A DNA stretch of 64,000 bases from an uncultured bacterium (lineage in GTDB: Bacteria; Patescibacteriota; Saccharimonadia; Saccharimonadales; Saccharimonadaceae). Of the stretch, positions 8,289 through 18,157 are shown in pieces. The notes under the pieces were generated by a model. The model was not told the origin of the DNA. It did no database searches and was given only the letters and a program-made list of their open reading frames with translations. The stretch covers positions 1 through 64,000 of the forward strand of contig CACWJA010000004.1 in the NCBI GenBank assembly GCA_902761145.1, in the 5' to 3' direction. The first letter of the stretch is position 1. Every line of letters begins with the position of its first letter. The translations under genes and the position numbers were made by a program.

Positions 8289-10757
8289 ATGCAAGAAGAA
8301 TTTAGTGAAATAATGAATCGGTTGAGTGAAAATGCGCGGTTTGCACTGCAAAAGGCGGATTTTTACAGTAAAAGATATAATAATGGCTATATGGGGACGG
8401 AGCATTTACTGCTTGGTATTATGAGTATAGATATGTCTACTGGGGCAAAAATGATTCGTGACCAAGGTGCTACACTGGAAGAAGTGGAAAAAGCGCTGAA
8501 TAAGACTGCGGTAGAGGTGCCGGGAAGTGATATGGCGATGATGTCGTTATCTGAGGCGGTAATTTTGACACTAAGGATGGCGCAAAATTATACGCGTGAG
8601 CAAGGACTTACTGTAATAGGGACAGAACATATTTTGTATGCGCTACTGAGCCAGCCAAACTCTAGGGCAAGTCTAATATTGGTGGGATTAAAAGTAGATA
8701 CAGAGAAATTGTTAGACGAAATAGAAAGATTGGTAGAAGAGCAAACAAAAGATGAAAAATTAAAAGCTGAGAAAGCAAAATATTTGAAAAAATCTCCGCT
8801 GAAATTTCTGAGCCGCTATGGTAAAGATTTGACAGAAGAAGCCAAGGAGGGGAAGTTGGATACAGTAATAGGGCGAGAGAACGAAATAGAGAGAGTAATA
8901 ACTGTACTATCGCGCAGGACTAAGTCTAACCCAGTGCTGATAGGTGAAGCTGGTGTAGGCAAGACGGCAATAGTAGAGGGGCTAGCTACGAGAATAGTGA
9001 AGAATGAAGTGCCAGGTAACTTAATAGGTAAGCATATATATCAAGTAGACTTAAGCTCTGTGGTGGCGGGGACGAAATTTCGTGGGGAATTTGAAGAGCG
9101 AATAAAGGGCATAATAGATGAGGCGACTGGCGATGATTCGGTGCTACTATTTATAGATGAGATACATTTGCTAAGTGGTGCTGGGTCTAGTGAAGGTAGC
9201 ATGGATGCGGCGAATATATTGAAGCCGGCACTAGCGCGTAATTCTATAAACTTAATAGGTGCGACGACGCTGGATGAATATAGAAAGAGCATTGAGAAAG
9301 ATAAGGCATTGAGCCGAAGGTTTCAGACCGTAATGGTAGAAGAGCCAAGTGCAGCTGTGACTTTAAGAATATTAAAAGGTATAAAGAAACATTATGAGAC
9401 TCATCACGGTGTAGTGATACCAGATGAAATGCTAGAGACAGCTATTACTATGAGCCAAAGATATATAAATGATAGGTTTATGCCAGACAAAGTGATAGAT
9501 GTGATAGATGAGGCAAGTGCTATAGCTAAGGTGGCGGCTGATAAAAAAGGTGGTGGCAAATATAAAAAAATGAAGATAGAAAAAGCTGCGTTGGAAAATA
9601 AGATCGCTGATGCGGCAGAAAAAGAAGACTACGAAAAAGCCGCCAATCTAAAAACTGAGCTAGCAAAGCTAGATAAGGAAATAAAAAAGCTAGAAAAAGC
9701 TGGCGTAAAGAAAATGGAAAATCCGACACTTACGGAAGAGAATTTGGCTACAGCGGTATCATTAAAGACTGGTATACCGGTGAGCAAAGTGCATGGTAGT
9801 GAGATGAAAATGTTGATGAATCTAGAGGACGAACTGAAAAGATCTATCATAGGGCAAGATGAAGCGGTGGCGGCAGTGGCAAAGGCGATACGGCGCGGCA
9901 GAAGTGGCATTACTGATACTAGGCGGCCGATAGGATCTTTTCTATTTATGGGGCCGACTGGCGTAGGTAAGACGGAGCTGGCGCGTGTGATAGCTAGAGA
10001 AGTGTTTGGTGGAGAAAATGCGCTAGTAAAGATAGATATGAGCGAATTTGGTGAAAAACACAACGTATCGCGGCTAGTAGGGGCACCGGCTGGATACATA
10101 GGCTATGATGACGGTGGTAAGCTGACTGAAGCGGTACGACGCAAACCATACTCGGTAATACTATTTGATGAAATAGAAAAAGCACATCCAGATGTATTTA
10201 ATTTACTACTACAAATACTTGAGGATGGTGTACTTACGGACGGACAAGGTAGTAAGATAAAATTCAATAATACTATAGTAATACTTACGTCAAATTTAGG
10301 TTCGGCAGATATGTATAGGGAGAGTGAGCTTGGGTTTACGGCAAAGACCGCAAAGGATAAGAAGGCTCTAGCAGAGGAATACGAAGAAAATAAATCTTAT
10401 GCAATGAAAGCTTTGAAAAAGGTGATGCGACCAGAGCTAATTAATAGACTAGATAATATATCGGTATTCCATGCTTTGGCTAGGAAAGACGTAGAGAAAA
10501 TATTTGACAACCTAATAAGTGATCTAAGAAGGAGACTCGCGACAAAAGGAATAGGTATAAAGATAGACGAAAAAGCAAAGAAATATTTGATAGATGAAGG
10601 GTATGATCCGAAGAATGGCGCAAGGCCATTAAGGCGCAAAATAGAGGACGAGGTAGAATCGCTAATATCTGAGCAGATAATAGCGGGCGAATTAGAAAAA
10701 GGTGATATACCGACACTAAAATATGTAAATAAGAAATTAAAATTAGTAAAGGAGTAA
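8289..10757 (+). CDS. clpC: ATP-dependent Clp protease ATP-binding subunit ClpC
   Basis: A Hsp100 unfoldase that feeds substrates to ClpP. The 822-residue protein has an N-terminal Clp repeat domain (about 1-150), AAA module 1 with Walker A GEAGVGKT (about 218-226), a UVR-type middle segment (about 425-465, typical of ClpC rather than ClpB), AAA module 2 with GPTGVGKT (about 555) and the D2-small domain. I chose ATG 8289 because GGAG lies 5 nt upstream; an earlier in-frame start would fall inside the CIRCE operator. Its stop (10755-10757) is followed one base later by clpP, so the two form an operon under HrcA control. Confidence 0.95.
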   Translation: MQEEFSEIMNRLSENARFALQKADFYSKRYNNGYMGTEHLLLGIMSIDMSTGAKMIRDQGATLEEVEKALNKTAVEVPGSDMAMMSLSEAVILTLRMAQNYTREQGLTVIGTEHILYALLSQPNSRASLILVGLKVDTEKLLDEIERLVEEQTKDEKLKAEKAKYLKKSPLKFLSRYGKDLTEEAKEGKLDTVIGRENEIERVITVLSRRTKSNPVLIGEAGVGKTAIVEGLATRIVKNEVPGNLIGKHIYQVDLSSVVAGTKFRGEFEERIKGIIDEATGDDSVLLFIDEIHLLSGAGSSEGSMDAANILKPALARNSINLIGATTLDEYRKSIEKDKALSRRFQTVMVEEPSAAVTLRILKGIKKHYETHHGVVIPDEMLETAITMSQRYINDRFMPDKVIDVIDEASAIAKVAADKKGGGKYKKMKIEKAALENKIADAAEKEDYEKAANLKTELAKLDKEIKKLEKAGVKKMENPTLTEENLATAVSLKTGIPVSKVHGSEMKMLMNLEDELKRSIIGQDEAVAAVAKAIRRGRSGITDTRRPIGSFLFMGPTGVGKTELARVIAREVFGGENALVKIDMSEFGEKHNVSRLVGAPAGYIGYDDGGKLTEAVRRKPYSVILFDEIEKAHPDVFNLLLQILEDGVLTDGQGSKIKFNNTIVILTSNLGSADMYRESELGFTAKTAKDKKALAEEYEENKSYAMKALKKVMRPELINRLDNISVFHALARKDVEKIFDNLISDLRRRLATKGIGIKIDEKAKKYLIDEGYDPKNGARPLRRKIEDEVESLISEQIIAGELEKGDIPTLKYVNKKLKLVKE

Positions 10758-10758
10758 A

Positions 10759-11343
10759 ATGACAAAAAATTATTTAGTACCTACAGTAGTAGAAGAAACA
10801 AATAAAGGGGAGCGAGCTTATGATATATATTCACGGCTGCTCAATGATAGAATTGTATTCATCGGTGAGGACGTGAATCCGCATACGGCCAACCTAGTAG
10901 TAGCACAGCTGCTGTATCTTGCGCATGAAGATTCTAAAAAGCCGATCAAGCTATATATTAATTCTCCAGGTGGCAGCGTGTATGATGGGTTAGCTATAAT
11001 AGATACGATGAATTATATCGAGCCAGATGTAGAGACGATAGGCATAGGACTGCAAGCGAGTATGGGGGCGATGCTGTTGTCGTGTGGGGCGAAAGGTAAG
11101 AGATATTGCTTGCCGAATTCTAGAATAATGATACATCAGCCGTCATCTGGCACAGAAGGCAAAATTACTGATCAAGAAATAATGTTAAAAGAAGGTATTT
11201 TCCTGAAGAAACGTTTGGCGGAAATATTTGCCAAGAATACTGGTAAAGACATAAAACAGGTAGAAAAAGACATGGATCGTGATAACTGGATGAGCGCAGA
11301 AGAAGCGAAAGAGTATGGCATAATCGATGAAATAATAAAATAA
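10759..11343 (+). CDS. clpP: ATP-dependent Clp protease proteolytic subunit
   Basis: This is the serine peptidase that forms the tetradecameric barrel docked to ClpC. The 194-residue protein shows the full catalytic triad: Ser101 in QASMGAM, His126 in MIHQP and Asp175 before NWMSAEEA. Spacing agrees with E. coli ClpP. It lies 1 nt after the clpC stop, with the ribosome binding site AAAGGAG at the clpC 3' end, so translation is likely coupled. Regulation follows the CIRCE operator upstream of clpC. Confidence 0.97.
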   Translation: MTKNYLVPTVVEETNKGERAYDIYSRLLNDRIVFIGEDVNPHTANLVVAQLLYLAHEDSKKPIKLYINSPGGSVYDGLAIIDTMNYIEPDVETIGIGLQASMGAMLLSCGAKGKRYCLPNSRIMIHQPSSGTEGKITDQEIMLKEGIFLKKRLAEIFAKNTGKDIKQVEKDMDRDNWMSAEEAKEYGIIDEIIK

Positions 11344-11398
11344 TTATTCAGCAAAAAGTATTGGAATTGTAACTTGCTTATGATAATATAGTATTATC

Positions 11399-11905
11399 AT
11401 GAAGAGCGTAGAGTGGGGGAAAAATAGACAAAAAATAATGGCGTGGGCTATGGGTGCGGCGTTACTATTGATTGTTGCTATTTGCGTGGTTGCTATAGTT
11501 GTAACGACAATGAGTAAGAATGATTCAGTAGATGTCGGCGTGGAAGAGCCTGAATATGGTGATGTTTTTGATAGTTGGGGTAAATATGTAGCTAATAAAG
11601 ATATGGAAGGTTTGATAGAATTGACGAACAAGCAGCTTGAGGCTACTGACGACATGGAGACGAAAGCTGTCATATATGCATCGCGGGCGGGGATACTGTA
11701 TGACTTTGACGTCGAGGAGGGTGCTAGCAGGTATAAGGATCAAGTATTATTTGATGTGTATAAAGCTGAGGAGTTTTATCCTACTGGTGATACCGCATAC
11801 TTGATATATGTGTACGAACAGGCGTATGGTAATGATACAGTGGCAGAAGAATATCTAAAAATAGCAGAAGAGCGTGGTGAGGCGATACCACCAGGGAGAG
11901 GATGA
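11399..11905 (+). CDS. Membrane-anchored protein with TPR-like helical domain
   Basis: The 168-residue protein has a short basic N-terminus, one membrane segment (about 14-37) and an external, mostly helical region with spaced Tyr/Ala residues suggestive of two or three TPR-like helix pairs. TATAGT (11387-11392) ends 6 nt before the ATG, so its mRNA is predicted to be leaderless. The stop is only 4 nt before the start of the large secreted protein at 11910, so the two are probably co-transcribed and may act together at the cell surface. I cannot assign a function. Confidence 0.75.
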   Translation: MKSVEWGKNRQKIMAWAMGAALLLIVAICVVAIVVTTMSKNDSVDVGVEEPEYGDVFDSWGKYVANKDMEGLIELTNKQLEATDDMETKAVIYASRAGILYDFDVEEGASRYKDQVLFDVYKAEEFYPTGDTAYLIYVYEQAYGNDTVAEEYLKIAEERGEAIPPGRG

Positions 11906-11909
11906 AAGG

Positions 11910-14900
11910 ATGACGGGCGAAATAAAAATAATCTTGGGGGTATTGGTAGCGTGTCTTTGGGTGAACGTGTGTTGTTGTGCAAAGGATTCTAATGCGATGA
12001 CTTGTGCAGAGCTACAGAATAAGGGTAAGCAGTATAATGAGTCTTTATATAATGCTTGTGTCGGTAGCGGTGCGAGAGGTGCCTTATGGGTGAGTAGTAA
12101 GCCTGGTGGAAATGAGCTGGAATCGATAGTTGAGTATGATGGTAGCGACAGTGAGATTACTGTTTATGTGCACGGTGTTGTGATAAATAATTCTTATAGT
12201 GTTGCTGCGAATGCTACTTGTATGATAGTCTTTACTGGCGACAGAGAAAAGAATGATACGTATAATGCGGACAGCAAGGGGCTTAATTGTGCTGCCGGTA
12301 AAGCTGCGTATAATGGAAAAAAATATAATTCTTTAAAGTTTGACGCTATAAGTTGGCCAAATGATACTAAAGGTGGTTGGAATAGTTGGGGAGCCTATAT
12401 GGTGAGGGCTGGGGTGATTAGAGGTAATGATTTAACTTCCGAAGTAAAGAGTATAAAGATAAAGTTGGCTGACGCCATTGCTTCTAGTGATGATTATGAG
12501 GATGAAGATGGTCGGCGTATTTATAAGACGAATCTTAATTTTTTCCGGTGTTATGGCGGAAATGAAACAAAAAATGGTTCGTGCTACTCTGATCAGTCTG
12601 TTCTAAAAATAAGTACTCCTATTCCGGACAGTTTTCAGGGTATTTCGACGGTAGTCAAGGGTTACGATGCGGATCATAACGACTGGAGTCATGTCGGAAG
12701 TAGTGACAGGAAAGGCACTGATTACATGCCGGGAGGAGATAATAATAAGGCGGTACTTGAAATAAGTGGATGCAATGATGGGTGTCAGTGGGTGAGGTTT
12801 GGTCATGGACTGAGAAGACTATCTGGGAATGGAGGGGTAAAATATAGGGTATATAGGTATGTCAATGATGCGTCTATCGATCCTAAAGGTTGGGTTGTGG
12901 GAAATGAAAATAAGTTTGAGGCAGTAAGTGGGTTTAACGGCACTAGCCAGAAGGTGGTACGCTCCGAATTACAGACTATGTATACGGGGCAATCAATATG
13001 CGAACAGATGGGATTTTATAGGGATGGTGAATCTGGTTTGACGGGTACTATGGCTTGTGCTTTTGCGGTGGGAAACGTAGACACGACGTTGAATATTAAA
13101 GTGAAGAATAATTCTTTGGGTCAAACTAATTATGCCGGGACAACGTATGCTAGACCTGGTGATGACATAGATTTTTTGGCGACTTATAATCCACGAGTGC
13201 AGGAATTGGTAAACCGTGTGCCGGAAAAGATGCAGATCAATGGAGTTTGGAAAACTAATGCAGATAAGAAGACACTGAAGGATGCCTATAATGATAATAA
13301 TGGTAATGATGCGGATTGGAATAATGCCTTTACGGTGCATAGCGAGGGATTTTCATCTGTAGATTTTAGTAAAACTTATAATTATGCTGTTGGAGATTCG
13401 GATGAGAAATCGGAGCGTATTTTGCCGTATGCTACTGGAGACTCGAGCGATGAAATGGAACATGTTCCATCGCATACTGTGTCGCAAGGTGAAGTAGGGC
13501 GTGAATTGAAAGAAATTGTAAATATTAATGAAAATGAACAAGGAAGTACTACGCCGAAGCAAGTGAGATACTTTAACGACAATGGAAGTTTGACGGCTAA
13601 TGTGATAACCGACAAATACGATGTAGAGAATAATACCGATTTGGTGGCTAATGTAGTAGTGCCGTATAACTTCAGGAACGTTCCAAGCGTAGAAGGTAAT
13701 CATATTATGGCTTACGCTGGAGAAAATTATAATATACCCTATAAAATAACTACTGAACTAAGGGCTAACGGTCTGGTTGGTGGAGATCCTTATGCGACTA
13801 TTGTGGAAGATGCACAATGGAAAACTGCTATCTGTACTGACAAATACGATATTAATAAGTGCGCCTGGAATGAGCCAGATGGAGGTGATTTACATACTGA
13901 TATAAGTGCAGTATTTAGTGCATCTGAAAAAACTGGCAATGTATTTGCTCTTATTCCGGATCTGCCAGCTGGAACTGAAGTCTATGTAAGAGTGGCTGTA
14001 TATCCGGCAGCGAGCAGTGAAACTAATTGGTGGGATCCAGAAGGTAATCATGAATGGGCCTATTCCGATGCAGCGCCAATAACGGTTGTTAAAAAGCCTA
14101 GTTTCCAGGTATGGGGTGGTGATATCTTTGTAAAAGATGGGGTAGATGTTGATGACATTCCTTTGGCTAATAAGATAGTGCTAGCGACGTCGTTTGAGGA
14201 GCATGCTCCACGTAAATTTGGCTCATGGGGTGAACTATCCGTGGAAACTGGCTCTGGTAATACAGGTAATCTATTTAGTGGTGCTGCATTAGGGTTTGCA
14301 GGTAATGTTGGCGGAGAGTTGAGCCCGAACTATTCGTTCTTGGGTGATAACGATAAGACAGCTAGTTATTCTGGGCCTGGTAACAATGGCTCGGGCATAA
14401 ATCCTGGCAGTAGTAATTCTAGTGGAGGCGGTTTGAACTATTCTGGTGGAAGCATGATTGATATAGGAGTATTGGTGGGTAAGTTGACTGGGAAAATGAA
14501 GGAAGAAGATGCGGAAGATGTAGAGACGGTAGGTGCTCCTGATGCGAATCTGAATCCTAATTCAGGTGAAAGCAAAATGTATAAAAACGAGAACGGGACT
14601 ATTACGATAGATGGAAATATTGAATACAATGGTAGCTATAGTACCTTAGAATCTATCCCGAAAGTAATTATTTATGCAAATAATATAATAATTAATTGTA
14701 ATGTAGAAAGGATAGATGCAATACTAATAGCCAAGGAAAATATTGAGACTTGTCCATTTGCCGAAAGCGATGAAAAAAAGAATAATTTGGGCAGTCCAGC
14801 ACGTTCTGTTCAGTTGCGTATAAATGGTGCAGTGATAGCTGGTGGTAGTGTATCATTTGATCGTTCTTATGGTGCAGGTACAGGTGCGAACTCTATGATT

Positions 14901-15044
14901 CCGGCGGAGATTATAAATATGGATCCATCGTGGTATTTGTGGGCTGCGGATTCGATAGGGGTTAGTGGTGCATCGATGGAACATGATGACACCGAAGGGC
15001 TGATGATACCTACGTATACTTGTGAGCTGCCGCCTAGATACTAA
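11910..15044 (+). CDS. Large secreted or surface protein (1044 aa), unknown function
   Basis: I place the start at ATG 11910, after GGGAGAGG and just past the previous stop. The N-terminus is a signal peptide with a Cys-rich end (CCC at about 19-21), so lipoprotein processing is possible but no clear lipobox is seen. The protein is rich in Asn, Gly, Ser, Asp and paired Cys, typical of an extracellular beta-rich protein. The C-terminal 150 residues have a distinct pattern: IPKVIIYANNIIINC, then INGAVIAGG, and an ending DPSWYLWAAD. No transmembrane anchor or sorting motif is visible at the C-terminus. It could be a pilus-associated or adhesive protein, but that is a guess. Confidence 0.8.
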   Translation: MTGEIKIILGVLVACLWVNVCCCAKDSNAMTCAELQNKGKQYNESLYNACVGSGARGALWVSSKPGGNELESIVEYDGSDSEITVYVHGVVINNSYSVAANATCMIVFTGDREKNDTYNADSKGLNCAAGKAAYNGKKYNSLKFDAISWPNDTKGGWNSWGAYMVRAGVIRGNDLTSEVKSIKIKLADAIASSDDYEDEDGRRIYKTNLNFFRCYGGNETKNGSCYSDQSVLKISTPIPDSFQGISTVVKGYDADHNDWSHVGSSDRKGTDYMPGGDNNKAVLEISGCNDGCQWVRFGHGLRRLSGNGGVKYRVYRYVNDASIDPKGWVVGNENKFEAVSGFNGTSQKVVRSELQTMYTGQSICEQMGFYRDGESGLTGTMACAFAVGNVDTTLNIKVKNNSLGQTNYAGTTYARPGDDIDFLATYNPRVQELVNRVPEKMQINGVWKTNADKKTLKDAYNDNNGNDADWNNAFTVHSEGFSSVDFSKTYNYAVGDSDEKSERILPYATGDSSDEMEHVPSHTVSQGEVGRELKEIVNINENEQGSTTPKQVRYFNDNGSLTANVITDKYDVENNTDLVANVVVPYNFRNVPSVEGNHIMAYAGENYNIPYKITTELRANGLVGGDPYATIVEDAQWKTAICTDKYDINKCAWNEPDGGDLHTDISAVFSASEKTGNVFALIPDLPAGTEVYVRVAVYPAASSETNWWDPEGNHEWAYSDAAPITVVKKPSFQVWGGDIFVKDGVDVDDIPLANKIVLATSFEEHAPRKFGSWGELSVETGSGNTGNLFSGAALGFAGNVGGELSPNYSFLGDNDKTASYSGPGNNGSGINPGSSNSSGGGLNYSGGSMIDIGVLVGKLTGKMKEEDAEDVETVGAPDANLNPNSGESKMYKNENGTITIDGNIEYNGSYSTLESIPKVIIYANNIIINCNVERIDAILIAKENIETCPFAESDEKKNNLGSPARSVQLRINGAVIAGGSVSFDRSYGAGTGANSMIPAEIINMDPSWYLWAADSIGVSGASMEHDDTEGLMIPTYTCELPPRY

Positions 15045-15062
15045 CGTGGTATAATGAGTGAT

Positions 15063-15494
15063 ATGAAAATATTGTGGACTGATGGAAGTGCGGATCCTAA
15101 TCCTGGGCCAGGTGGTTTTGCTGTGATTGAAATAAGTGATGGGGCGGGTAGGCCGGTAGCGTTGGGGGCAGAAGAAGATAGCACTAATATCAGGATGGAA
15201 GGTAAAGCTCTAATAGCAGCGATGAAATATGCCGGAGAAGCTGGGTGTGAAATTCATACTGACTCTGAGTTTTGGATAAATGTCTTAACGAAGTGGGCGC
15301 CTACTTGGGAAAAGCAAGGCTGGAAGAAGAAAAGTGGTCCTATAAAAAACTTGGAAATTGTACAAGAGCTTTGGGAATTATATACTAGGTATTCGGTAGT
15401 ACTTAAATGGGTAAAAGGGCATGCAGGAATAGAATATAATGAGATGGCGGATGAGTGGGCGAATAAGGCGAGGCAGGGTGCAAAATTGCCTTAA
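15063..15494 (+). CDS. rnhA: Ribonuclease HI
   Basis: This enzyme cleaves the RNA strand of RNA:DNA hybrids and clears primers and R-loops. The 143-residue protein shows the full catalytic set: Asp7 in WTDGS, Glu46 in RMEGKA, Asp67 in HTDSEF, and His119 with Asp129 in the WVKGHAG...NEMADEWA segment. An ATG also occurs at 15054, but it overlaps the TATAAT box (15050-15055). ATG 15063 lies 7 nt after that box, fits the leaderless pattern and gives the usual N-terminus. tyrS follows 18 nt later. Confidence 0.93.
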   Translation: MKILWTDGSADPNPGPGGFAVIEISDGAGRPVALGAEEDSTNIRMEGKALIAAMKYAGEAGCEIHTDSEFWINVLTKWAPTWEKQGWKKKSGPIKNLEIVQELWELYTRYSVVLKWVKGHAGIEYNEMADEWANKARQGAKLP

Positions 15495-15512
15495 ATATGG
15501 TATATATTATAT

Positions 15513-16748
15513 ATGAAATTATCTGAAGAGCTAAAATATCGTGGTTTTTTTGCTAAGACTACTGTCGAAGATGCGTCGGAGCTAGACGAACGTAAAACAA
15601 AGAAATTTTACTGGGGGGCTGATCCTTCTGCGGATTCTTTGACTATAGGAAATCTGGCGGCGCTAATGATGTGCGCGTGTTTTGTAAGACACGGTTATAA
15701 GCCATATTTATTGGTGGGTGGAGCTACTGGACAGATTGGTGATCCAAAAGAAAATGACGAACGCGAACTAAAATCTTTGGATGAGGTGGAACATAATAAA
15801 AAATGCATTAAGGCACAGATTGAGAGAATCGTGAGGGCTGACGATGTAGTGATGGTGGATAATTTGGACTGGTTCCGCGAAATGAAATATTTGGATTTTT
15901 TGCGGAAAGTAGGTAAAGCTTTTTCGATGACACAGCTACTAGATCGCCAGTTTGTGCAAAACCGAATTGGTGAAGGGGGTGCAGGAATAAGCTATGCGGA
16001 GTTTTCTTATACATTGATTCAAGGATATGATTTTTTGCATTTGTATCGCGAGCACGGTGTGGACTTACAGCTATGTGGCGCAGATCAATATGGAAATGCT
16101 GCGTCTGGGATTCATTTGATAAAAAGATTAGAGAATGGCAAAGCGGACATATGGTCCACTCCTTTGATAGTGGATCCCGTGACTGGACGGAAATTTGGTA
16201 AGTCGGAGGGGAATGCAGTATGGCTGGCGGCTGCTGATAATGGTGGCGGTAACTATACATCTATATTTGACTTTTATCAGTTTTGGCTGAATCAATCCGA
16301 TGAAGCGGTGGAAAACTTGATAAAAATCTATACGCTGCTCGAAAAAGATGAGATTGAAGAAATATTGGCTATACACCATGAACATCCAGAAGAACGGAAG
16401 GCGCAGAGAGCTTTGGCTTATGGTGCTACCGAGGTGGTGCATGGGAAGGAGAATGCGGACGCAATAGTAAATCTTATTAAGGTATTGTTCGACAGGAATA
16501 CTAATTTTGCGGAATTTTCCGAAGATGAACTTTCTGAATTTGCCGAATATTTGCCTGTAGTAAGTAAAGGCAGTATGTTGGTGGATGTGTTGGTGGACAA
16601 TGGACTTGCAGAGTCAAAGAAAAAAGCACGTGAATATTTGGCTCAAGGCGCTATTACTGTGAACGGGGTAAAAGTGCAGGAGAACGTGGCGTTATCACAA
16701 ATAGCTATCATAAAAAAAGGTAAGAATAAATTTGTAATCGTAAAATGA
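15513..16748 (+). CDS. tyrS: Tyrosyl-tRNA synthetase
   Basis: A class I aminoacyl-tRNA synthetase that charges tRNA-Tyr. The 411-residue protein has the TyrS signature WGADPSADSLTIGN (the HIGH motif reads TIGN), the tyrosine pocket around YTLIQGYDFLHL and DLQLCGADQYGN, the KMSKS loop as KFGKS (about residue 230) and a C-terminal S4 RNA-binding domain (about 345-411). The start follows AT-rich TATATT-like sequence rather than a ribosome binding site. Its stop overlaps the start of the next gene (ATGA at 16745-16748), so the two are translationally coupled. Confidence 0.96.
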   Translation: MKLSEELKYRGFFAKTTVEDASELDERKTKKFYWGADPSADSLTIGNLAALMMCACFVRHGYKPYLLVGGATGQIGDPKENDERELKSLDEVEHNKKCIKAQIERIVRADDVVMVDNLDWFREMKYLDFLRKVGKAFSMTQLLDRQFVQNRIGEGGAGISYAEFSYTLIQGYDFLHLYREHGVDLQLCGADQYGNAASGIHLIKRLENGKADIWSTPLIVDPVTGRKFGKSEGNAVWLAAADNGGGNYTSIFDFYQFWLNQSDEAVENLIKIYTLLEKDEIEEILAIHHEHPEERKAQRALAYGATEVVHGKENADAIVNLIKVLFDRNTNFAEFSEDELSEFAEYLPVVSKGSMLVDVLVDNGLAESKKKAREYLAQGAITVNGVKVQENVALSQIAIIKKGKNKFVIVK

Positions 16749-17842
16749 AGTATATTGCGATAGCTGGTAGACAGTTGGATATATCATTGGCAGAAGTTTA
16801 TGCGCTATTTGGTAATGCTAAAGTCAAAAATAAGTACATTATAGAATTCAATACTGATGTAAGACCAAATATAGACAGAATGGGTGGTAGTTTGAAATTG
16901 GCTGAAGAATTGGCTGTAGCACCTATGCATTATTTGATGGACCTGCCAGAGGGGAAGATTACTTTGGGGGTATCGGATTATTCTGGCACAGCTAATCGTA
17001 GAAATATAATGATGGAAGCTTTAAAATTAAAGAAGATTTTGGTAAGGCATGGGCGCAGTGTGAGAATTGTAGAAAATAAGGAAGCTGTGCTTTCGACTGC
17101 AACTTCGCTGCATAATGGACTCGGCGGTAAGAATGAGCGGAAAGTTGAGTTAATCAAAAGCGATGGTAAGTGGTACAGGGTGATAGGGGTGCAGGATATA
17201 GATGCGTATGCTAAGCGTGATCAGATGCGGCCAGCTAGGGATGCTAAGGTAGGAATGTTACCGCCGAAATTAGCGCAGATTTTGATAAATCTTTGTGGGC
17301 CGCTGAATGCTGGCGCGTGGGTATTGGACCCTTTTTGTGGAACTGGCGTAGTGTTGCAAGAGGCGATGCTGATGGGATACAAAGCTTATGGTACGGATAT
17401 TAGCGAGAGGATGGTTGAGTATAGCAAGAAGAACTTGGAATATTATGGACTTGATGGATATAGGCTGGAAAAAGGAGATGTGACGTGCCATCGATGGGGT
17501 GAAACAATAGATGCTGTAGCTTGTGAAGGGTATCTAGGCAAACCCTTTTCGAAAATTCCTTCAGAGATAGAATTAAAAGAACAAAAACAAGAATGTGGCA
17601 GGATTTTTGTGGGGTTTCTAAAAAATTTAGCTTTGCAAATCCGAACTGGTGTGTCAGTAGTGGTAGCTATGCCGGCATGGTTGCGCGTGAATGCAGAGTA
17701 CGAAAGGCTTTTTTCGGATAAAATGATTGACGAAATTGAGAATATGGGGTATAATGTAGTAAATAAGTCGCGTGAGGGGTTGCTTTATCATCGTGATGGG
17801 CAAGCTGTGGCGCGAGATATAATAATATTAAGGAAAAAATAG
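16745..17842 (+). CDS. Trm11/TrmG10-like SAM-dependent RNA methyltransferase
   Basis: The 365-residue protein has a poorly conserved N-terminal half that may be a THUMP-like RNA-binding region, and a C-terminal Rossmann methyltransferase. Motif I is LDPFCGTGVVLQE (about 196-208), preceded by the conserved MRPARDAKVGMLPPKLAQ stretch and followed by YGTDIS. This matches the tRNA guanine-N2 methyltransferase group (Trm11, TrmG10). The expected catalytic DPPY-type motif IV reads ACEGYLGKPF, as in some Trm11-like proteins, so target and activity are uncertain. It overlaps tyrS by 4 nt and touches rpmA, so it belongs to the same translation operon. Confidence 0.75.
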   Translation: MKYIAIAGRQLDISLAEVYALFGNAKVKNKYIIEFNTDVRPNIDRMGGSLKLAEELAVAPMHYLMDLPEGKITLGVSDYSGTANRRNIMMEALKLKKILVRHGRSVRIVENKEAVLSTATSLHNGLGGKNERKVELIKSDGKWYRVIGVQDIDAYAKRDQMRPARDAKVGMLPPKLAQILINLCGPLNAGAWVLDPFCGTGVVLQEAMLMGYKAYGTDISERMVEYSKKNLEYYGLDGYRLEKGDVTCHRWGETIDAVACEGYLGKPFSKIPSEIELKEQKQECGRIFVGFLKNLALQIRTGVSVVVAMPAWLRVNAEYERLFSDKMIDEIENMGYNVVNKSREGLLYHRDGQAVARDIIILRKK

Positions 17843-18115
17843 ATGTCACATGTAAAAGCAGGCGGTACCGCTAAGAATGTCCACAATAATGCCGGTCAGA
17901 GACTTGGTGTGAAGCGTTTTGGTGGACAGAAAGTAAAGAATGGTGAAGTATTGGTACGTCAGACTGGTGCCACTAAGATTGCTGGTCCGGGTACTTATAT
18001 GTCACGTAATTTTACTATCCATGCAGCAAAAGATGGTGTAGTTACTTTTGTGAAGACCAAAAAGACGCATTTTTCGGGTAAGAGTTTACCTCGCGTAAGG
18101 GTTGAAGTACGCTAA
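17843..18115 (+). CDS. rpmA: Ribosomal protein L27
   Basis: A large-subunit protein whose N-terminus reaches the peptidyl transferase centre. The 90-residue sequence is typical: AGGTAKN...GQRLGVKRFGGQ, then VLVRQ and the GTYMSRNFTIHA region. It is not next to rplU (L21), its usual partner. Instead it ends an operon with tyrS and a methyltransferase and is followed by a clear terminator. The start codon directly follows the stop of the upstream gene. Confidence 0.97.
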   Translation: MSHVKAGGTAKNVHNNAGQRLGVKRFGGQKVKNGEVLVRQTGATKIAGPGTYMSRNFTIHAAKDGVVTFVKTKKTHFSGKSLPRVRVEVR

Positions 18116-18118
18116 ATA

Positions 18119-18141
18119 TCCCCCATTCTGGGGGTTATTTT
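18119..18141 (+). terminator. Intrinsic terminator after rpmA
   Basis: CCCCC, a 5-nt loop and GGGGG (18120-18134), followed by a T-rich run. The TATAAT box of the next gene starts only 5 nt later. Confidence 0.85.
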
Positions 18142-18157
18142 GTGCTATAATTTTGTT

